NCBI GenBank assembly: GCA_027382625.1
Contig: JAJKFJ010022898.1
Location: 124,001 to 188,000 of the forward strand
Direction: 5' to 3'
DNA length: 64,000 nucleotides
DNA from: Tetmemena sp. SeJ-2015
Lineage: Eukaryota; Ciliophora; Spirotrichea; Sporadotrichida; Oxytrichidae
Made by a program: the position numbers and the translations under genes. The notes below the pieces were generated by a model. It was given only the letters and a program-made list of their open reading frames with translations. It did no database searches and was not told the DNA's origin. This document shows, piece by piece, positions 58,078-64,000 of the stretch (positions are counted from its first letter, which is position 1; each line of letters begins with the position of its first letter).

Positions 58078-60121
58078 TCATATGTTATTCTAAATTTTGT
58101 CTTCTAATCTGGCATACTGCTCGAGGGCTCTTCTTTATTCTTCTGTGAGACGCTTGAGGGATCACTACCTTTACAGTTACAAAGTGGTTTCCTTTTTAGT
58201 GCTGATTGGGTGGCAGCTTCTACACTCCGTAGTTATTGAATGAAGTTATGTGATTCAGAAAAGTTTAAGTAAAGGTGAGTAATGAAGCATTCAAAAATAA
58301 TCCTCATACTGAAAGACAATACTTTTCAATAAGCTAGGTGAGTAATTTAGCTTCTTGAAATTTTTAAGCTATAATAAATTCTTAATTTGAGCGCTTATTC
58401 TGGTATTCAATTGAAATACGGCGATAGAGATTTTCTTTTTCTCTTCATTTTGAGTGCCTGGGTCAATCTTAAACTTAATTGTTCAAACCATTTTATAAAA
58501 TGTGATGATGATCTTGAGTCTGATATCTCCATAGAGAGTCTTGACGACAGTCTCTGTGCCTAGGATGGCTTCAGATACAGTAACGAATAGATCAGTGTTG
58601 ATGTCCACTCCATCTCTCTTAAAGTAGGGATGAGGCTTCACCTTAATTTGAATCATCAAGTCGCCTGGAGGACCCTAGGCGCTGTGGTTTCCTTTCTTTG
58701 ATATCCTCAAGTTCACTCCAGTGTCCACTCCCTTAGGAATAGATCAATACAAGCTATATCTTATAATAAGCTTTAGTAAGATACTGTTTCTTTGACAGTT
58801 TAAGATACTTGGCCGCGTCCTCTGCAAGTCCTATAATTAAGAGTTAAGTTTAAGTTATTGCAGAATTCGATATAGAAAATTCTAGAGCGGAAAGTGAAAA
58901 GAAGAAAGTATTTTTAAGCCACAAAAGAGAAGCAGCCTTAATAGAATAAGACTTCTATTCAATAGTAGCTGAACTAAACTTACATGCAAGGATTCCTAAT
59001 GACAGTTCCTTGGCCATCGCAGTTACCGCAAGCTTGCTGCATAGTGAAGGGTCCTTAGCGAATAGTTTAGTAACCTTGACCGCCGCAGCCTCCGCAGGTA
59101 GATGGTGAGGTGCCTGGCTTAGCTCTAGTTCCCTTGCAAGTTCCGCAAACATCAACTCTCGAGAAGTTCATAGTCTTACTAGTTCCATTGATTGCATCCA
59201 TGAAATCGATCTCAAGAGCCATCTATAACACATGAGTTTAACTTCTATGAGTTTAAACTTAAAGAGGACGTTTAAATTAATGACTTGCTAAATATTTACT
59301 TACGATGATGTCTTTGCCTTTGGCTGCTTGTGCTGATCTTTTTTAACCCTTTCCTCCTCCGAAGAACTGCTCAAATTGCTCGAATACATCTCCGAATGGG
59401 TCCTACCCTCCTTATTAAACTCTATTAACACTTCATTGAGAGACATTTCAAAATAGCCTTCGGTAGTTTATCTGAACTAATCGTAAAAGCCTTCAAAGCC
59501 ACTGAATCCCTGTGCACCATTGAATCCTCCACCAAAGGGACCGCCAGCCTAGTTTTATTCATCTGCGTTCATACCTGTCTGGTCATAAATTTTCCTCTTT
59601 CCTTCATCTCCTAGTGTATACCATTAAAATTTCAATTTAAATAGACCTTACTCACTTTATAAGTGTCTCATAGGCTTCATTAATGCTTGCGAATTTCTCC
59701 TTGGCCTCAGCCGCTTTATTGACATCAGGATGGTACTGCTTAGCTAACTTGAAGTAAGCCTTCTTAATTTCGTCTTGGTTAGAGCCCCTAGACACGCCCA
59801 AAGTATCATAGAAGTCTTTCTTCAGCAGGGGACTCGAAGCCTTGAAGAAAAATCCACGATTGGAGTTCATCTGGCTCACACAATAAATAAATAGCCACTA
59901 AGATTAAGAGAAAGAAAGAGTTTTTATCTCAAAGGAGAGATCGAAAGTCTGGTTTTAATGCTGCTGTGATTTCTCTGCTGCTCTATTTTCTTCTTTTGAT
60001 AAACGAACATTCCTCTCTGAGCAGCTACCATAAGTTGACGCATCTGCATTGCTGACTGGTTGCTTCCCGTTAGCAAAGAAAGAGTGCAGGCTTGCATCAG
60101 ATTAAGTTTGCTGCTATTCAT
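58078..60121 (-). CDS. Mitochondrial type-A DnaJ chaperone (Tid1/Mdj1-like)
   Basis: J-protein co-chaperone of mitochondrial Hsp70. The N-terminus ([19 protein letters not shown], rich in Arg/Gln further on) fits a targeting peptide. The J domain is [20 protein letters not shown] with the HPD motif in YHPDVN. A Gly/Phe region follows ([39 protein letters not shown]). All four zinc motifs are present: [23 protein letters not shown] and CMTCRGRG. The C-terminal domain has [38 protein letters not shown] and DPGTQ, ending [22 protein letters not shown] intron lies at 58831-58983, an IES at 59618-59661, and an N-terminal insertion at about 59880-60010. Stop TGA 58078-58080. Confidence 0.94.
59618..59661. 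other. IES in DnaJ gene, pointer ACACT
   Basis: A 44-bp segment between AGTGT at 59613-59617 and 59662-59666 (ACACT on the coding strand). Removal gives [18 protein letters not shown], the canonical J-domain end. Confidence 0.94.
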
Positions 60122-60579
60122 GGCTCCCTAGTTGATTGCTTATTTTCCTCCTACTTGTATTATCCATAAGTTCATTATAAAATCCAAATCATTATACTTA
60201 AGATGCATTTTTGTTTTGGGGATAGTTTAGTGGTGCAACTCTACATCATCATTTATTATATAATAATTAAATAGCCTTACATTGCTGATGTTAATACACT
60301 TATAATCACATTCATTCATTCTATTAACACACATACTGCTCACAGTAACTTTAACTTACGGCTCTCGTTAATTTAAATTGCCAGTTATCAACAACTATCA
60401 ATTTAAAACCTCACTTTAAAAAAACCAACACTTTTTCACTCTATAATAAGGAACAGTTAATCAAGAGGAGAGAAATTTTAATTGTTCAAACTTTAATCGG
60501 CTTATAGAGAGTGCCAGAGAACCTCTAAGTGGAGGGCTAGCTATAATAATTATAATTATAAAATTATAAAAGGGAGGAA

Positions 60580-61679
60580 ATGAGACACAAGAGCCAGTTT
60601 AGGAAGTTTGGAAGACACTATACCCATGTCCGCCCCTATGATGAAGTAAGCTTCAAACCCCTATCTCACTAATCCCACTTCTAAATGATGAGCTCATAGT
60701 CAATAATGAGTGAAAATTTATCACTTTGACTTGGTTTTTCCTTATAATTGTCTCTCTTTATAGATCAACTTTATGCGATTGGGGTGATTGTGAGCTTATT
60801 TTGAGAGGAAGATTTGTTGATGGCTGAGAATTTAAAATTTGAGTTTAGGAATATGGTCACCTCTCTGGTGGAGCATGATAGAATCACCACCACTCTAGGA
60901 GAAGGCAAAGGAGCTGGTGAGACTGGCTGACAAGATCATTTACAAGGGCAAGTAAGGAGGCTATCAGGGCAACGTGTTCCTCTTCAGCACCCTCAAGTCC
61001 AAGAAAGCCATCGAGAGAGTCAAGACCACTCTTGTCCCCAGGTTTCAGTAAGTCAAATGGGTTAATCATTCTCTCTCATTACAACTTTTACTATGAAATG
61101 CTTACTTAACTCTCAATATATAGAGATAAGAAAGCTTGCTTCGTGAGAGTTATTCATATTATGTGATCATACTTTTCTATCATTATAAAATTGATGTCAA
61201 GGATATGTACTTGGGACTAAGAAAGAACGACAAGGCTCGCATGGCAACGATTGAATACCTTCGCAACCCCATGATGGCCTATGAGAAGACCTCAACTCAT
61301 CGAGGAGCGAGAGCGCATCGGGCTCCCTCCCTTCTGGGAGTGGGAGTTGAAGCTGCTTTAGGAGGAGCAAGAGCATCTCAGAGCTTCTTCCAGGAAGTTG
61401 AACAGCCTGATAAAGAAGGAGCACAAGCAGGCCATGCTCAACTCCAACACCGACGAGAAGACCCAGGAGAAGTACCAGCAGCACTCCAAGGACGTGCTTG
61501 ACGACATCGAGAAGAAGTACAAGAAGCAGAAGGAGTACCTCAAGTTCGCCCTCGAGAGAGTCAACCTGGAGATGAAGATCCACGAGAGGCAGAAGGACAG
61601 CAAGCGCTACGAGAAGAAGCACGACACCTACATGCGCTTCGACCCCATCCTCGACTTCAAGGAGGCCAAGTTGGCTTGA
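60580..61679 (+). CDS. Mitochondrial ribosomal protein bL17 with long C-terminal extension
   Basis: Large-subunit protein bL17m near the exit tunnel. Start MRHKSQFRKFGRHYTHVRP. Family blocks are FRNMVTSLVEHDRITTTL, KAKELVRLADKIIYKGKQGG, FSTLKSKKAIERV, CFVRVMYLGLRKNDKARM and ATIEYL. Bacterial bL17 ends here; this protein continues about 130 residues as a charged coiled coil (QLIEERERIGLPPFWEWELK to FDPILDFKEAKLA). An intron at about 61030-61124 (GTAAGT..TATAG) and an IES at 61154-61203 are seen; a larger insertion (about 60645-60840) splits the N-terminus. 1-bp breaks lie near 60898 and 61288. The extension is markedly GC-rich, unlike its surroundings. Stop TGA 61677-61679. Confidence 0.93.
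60645..60840. other. probable IES in bL17m, pointer GA
   Basis: About 196 bp between GA at 60643-60644 and 60841-60842. Removal joins HVRPYDE to FRNMVTSL. It begins GTAAGC-like and holds a TATAG, so an intron plus IES is also possible. Confidence 0.55.
61154..61203. other. IES in bL17m, pointer TAT
   Basis: A 50-bp segment with a TGA between TAT at 61151-61153 and 61204-61206. Removal gives ACFVRVMYLGLRKND, aligned with the family. Confidence 0.85.
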
Positions 61680-62060
61680 TCGGCATTCTAAGAGAGCGAG
61701 GGAGGAGCGCTCTTCTTGCTCGCTTCCTTTGGGCTAGAGAACGACCTCTCTCTGATGAAACCACTTCTATTAAATTAAAACTTTACTCTTTACAATGACT
61801 GGTACATGAGTGAGTCATTGAATGAGTGAGTGAAAGAATAAAAAGCTAAATTGGTGCTTGCAGAATCAAGTATTTCGCTTTGAGGGAGGAGGGAATGATT
61901 ATCATATATATATAATTTATTGAGAGAGGTTTTGAATTAAAGTTAGCTGAGATAATTGTGAATTAATAATTTAGCAAACATGCAACGAAGGCAAAACTAG
62001 TTACAGTTTAAATATAATATGAGCAAATATAGTTTGCTATTAGCATGCTTTTTTGTTTAT
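61680..62060. other. intergenic, AT-rich
   Basis: Spacer between bL17m and the next plus-strand gene. No coding frame supported; contains a short (AT)n near 61903-61915. Confidence 0.4.
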
Positions 62061-64000
62061 TTACAGTAATCAAATTTCTCGAGCAGCTAGAGCTTTAGTG
62101 GGCAGGCGTTCGTGGGTGAAGAGTAGCAAAGGTAGTTTCGCTTTGAGAGAGCCATGAGCAGCAGGTGAGGCCCACACTTGGAGAATCACTGAGGACCCTC
62201 CCCCAATAACTTAGGCAACTACTTCAGTCAAGCAAGGGAGCAGAGACAACCTAATAAACACTATAAGAGTGTTTGAGCAGATGAGAATGAATCAGATTTA
62301 AGTTTAATAGAAGTTTTCAAAATTCTTAGGCTGACAGTCGAATTCAGTAGCACGGGAGTAATTAGCAATCCTTTGGAGCATCGAGGCATGCTTCTCAGCG
62401 TGATTAGAGTTTTGCAAACCTCCAGAGCAGAATAAGGATAAATATAGTTTTTAACATAGGGTTTTAAAGAGCAGCAACAGAAACAGGAATGCTAATCAGA
62501 GAGATTCCCAACCGGGGCAAGGTCTAAATTAAAAAATGACTTTTAGAGTCCTAATCAGCAGTAGTCTTCAGCTTTGAATCAGTAGCCGAGCAGCAGGAGC
62601 AGTGAGTAGTTTAATTAGACTAAGTCTGTCTATAGGAGGTTTAAGCGATGCTGCTGCCACCATGCTCCTGCTATAATCATCCTCGACATCATCATCCTCC
62701 TAATCCTCATAGGTAATTATCTTGGTCTGGGCGTTAATTCCTCTTCCTTCTAAAAATCCCCTCCTTCGCTCCTTCCTCTTTTCTCCCAAAAAAAAAATAC
62801 CACCAAAATTTTAACAACAAACACCACCAAAAATTCTACTAGTGAGGAGCCTCTCACCTATTTCAAGACGACTCTGTGGGAGATCTCTGGAGGGGCGGTG
62901 GTAATAATTCCCTTGAACTCTCTGTTCATAGCGAGTGGACTCCGACTCCTATTCTGCAAAATAAAGATTGATGTGATGAAGTATTCTCTGCTGGTAATTC
63001 TACTTATGCTCTACATCAGCTCTATGATTGGCCTCTCCTAAATACTCCCAACCTTCCAAAAGCCCCCAATCTTCCCTTTTTATTTAAAAAAGAACTTCTT
63101 TTTACAGTACATAATCCTGACTATTTCTCTAGTGCTTGGATTTTTAACTGAGGCGATAGCTCTGCTAATGATGGCCTACTATTTCATGAAGGTGATGTAG
63201 TCTCAGATCAAGAAACTTTCCCACCTCTACCTCATCGAGTAGCAAGAGGAGCAATAGCTCAAAAAGCTGCTACTCGAGGTCAAGGAGAGGGAAGTATAGT
63301 ACATTCATTAGAGCCATCAAGAGATGCAATAGCAAGATAATTCTAACTTGCTCAATAACACAGGCACCAATCACAATGTGAACACTACACAGGCTAATTT
63401 ACTTAACTTCAACACTCAGCCCAATAATCACGACACTAACCCTAACAATCATTTGTTGACTCAAACTAATAGAAGGCAAGAGACTGTACAGGTTAATTTC
63501 AATAGTTAGATCAGTCCGAGGGCAAATGTATAGCCTGGAGGGATTGAAGGGGCAGTCAATCAGATGACAGGGAGGACAGTAATTAATTAGATAATAAGCT
63601 AGCAGCATGCGAATCCTATCTCTAGTTTAGTCAGAGCTCTTGCAGGCACCAATAATTTTGGAGACAGTAATCCTCAAGCTGATATTCAATTGTGGTGGTT
63701 GATTTATATTGTTGCAGGAATATTTAAAGAGGAAGAAGCAGGAGTAGAGGCACAGTAGGATAAGCTACGCCATCAAATGCTAACACCTAGTAGTCGCAAA
63801 GAGTTGGTTCTAGAATAAGATAGCACACTAGAAGAAGTAGCTAAAAAATTAAGTCTTTTATTTCATAAAGTGGCCAAGGAGAGTTTAATAGTACAGGGTA
63901 GAGTAATTAATTGGGCAATAGAATCCGAAGTATCAGAAGTGGCTAGTAGTCTAGCGTTTAATCGCCTGCAGTGGGTCCAAATCTCTAGAACAGATTTATT
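62061..64000 (+). CDS. multi-pass membrane protein with disordered N/Q-rich tail (3' truncated by window)
   Basis: Readable from about 62061 (SNFSSSQSFSGQAFVGEEQQ); the first Met in this frame is at 62154. Then come ADENESDLSLIEVFKILRL, LEHRGMLLSVIRVLQTS, a Gln/Ser-rich stretch and a basic Cys cluster (RRFKRCCCHH) just before TM1 (APAIIILDIIILLILIG). After an intron (about 62711-62842) come further hydrophobic segments SGGAVVIIPLNSLFIASG, YSLLVILLMLYISSM and YIILTISLVLGFLTEAIALL, then a coiled coil (LYLIEQQEEQQLKKLLLEV), an Asn/Gln-rich tail and an open frame to the window end. Three TGA codons (62166, 62190, 62270 region) are in frame in the N-terminal part. No family recognised; the CCCHH next to TM1 suggests palmitoylation. 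Confidence 0.6.

Overview
The window looks like germline (micronuclear) DNA of a spirotrich, probably hypotrich, ciliate (Oxytricha/Stylonychia/Tetmemena type). Two things show this. First, every recognisable gene reads through in-frame TAA and TAG as Gln and normally ends at TGA. Second, the coding regions are cut by about 40 short AT-rich segments, each flanked by a 2-10 bp direct repeat (pointer). Deleting one segment plus one repeat copy restores both the frame and the conserved protein family sequence. Most of these segments cannot be GT-AG introns. They are internal eliminated sequences (IESs). Ordinary GT-AG introns of about 31-240 bp are also present.

Layout: C-terminal half of an ABCA transporter (1-3460, +); MORN/IQ protein with an MGNQC start (3947-5377, -); Gly-rich protein (5666-6781, +); large coiled-coil protein (7918-11712, -); COP9 signalosome subunit 1 (12149-13682, -); APC3/CDC27 (13973-18030, +); XRCC4 (18552-20595, +); TBC Rab-GAP (20750-22345, -); giant Q/N/S-rich protein (22535-28024, -); PhoD-like phosphatase (28126-36148, -) split by a 6.15-kb transposon; sideroflexin (36288-37532, +); Q-rich protein (37730-39671, +); acid lipase (39799-41291, +); DUF1295 protein (41596-42623, -); Mot1/BTAF1 ATPase half (about 42950-45563, +); unknown (45672-48676, -); Rab geranylgeranyltransferase alpha (48784-50141, +); unknown (50541-51784, +); Enhancer of polycomb (52042-55488, -); unknown (55805-57702, +); mitochondrial DnaJ (58078-60121, -); mitochondrial ribosomal protein bL17 (60580-61679, +); multi-TM protein running off the end (about 62154-64000, +).

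The most striking object is the transposon at 29969-36119. It has 677-bp terminal inverted repeats that look identical, an 8-bp target duplication AAATATAT and GC-rich subterminal tandem arrays. On the minus strand it carries a decayed or mis-assembled IS1595/Merlin-type DDE transposase. It sits inside the signal-peptide codons of the PhoD-like gene. Joining the two 8-bp copies gives an uninterrupted signal peptide, so the whole transposon behaves as one giant IES that must be removed precisely during macronuclear development. XRCC4, an end-joining factor of the kind used to close IES excision sites in Paramecium, is encoded in the same window and is itself interrupted by an IES.

Caveats: many genes show isolated 1-bp frame breaks at homopolymers, which look like uncorrected long-read errors. 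All gene spans include introns and IESs. Family names rest on motif recognition by eye, not on searches.
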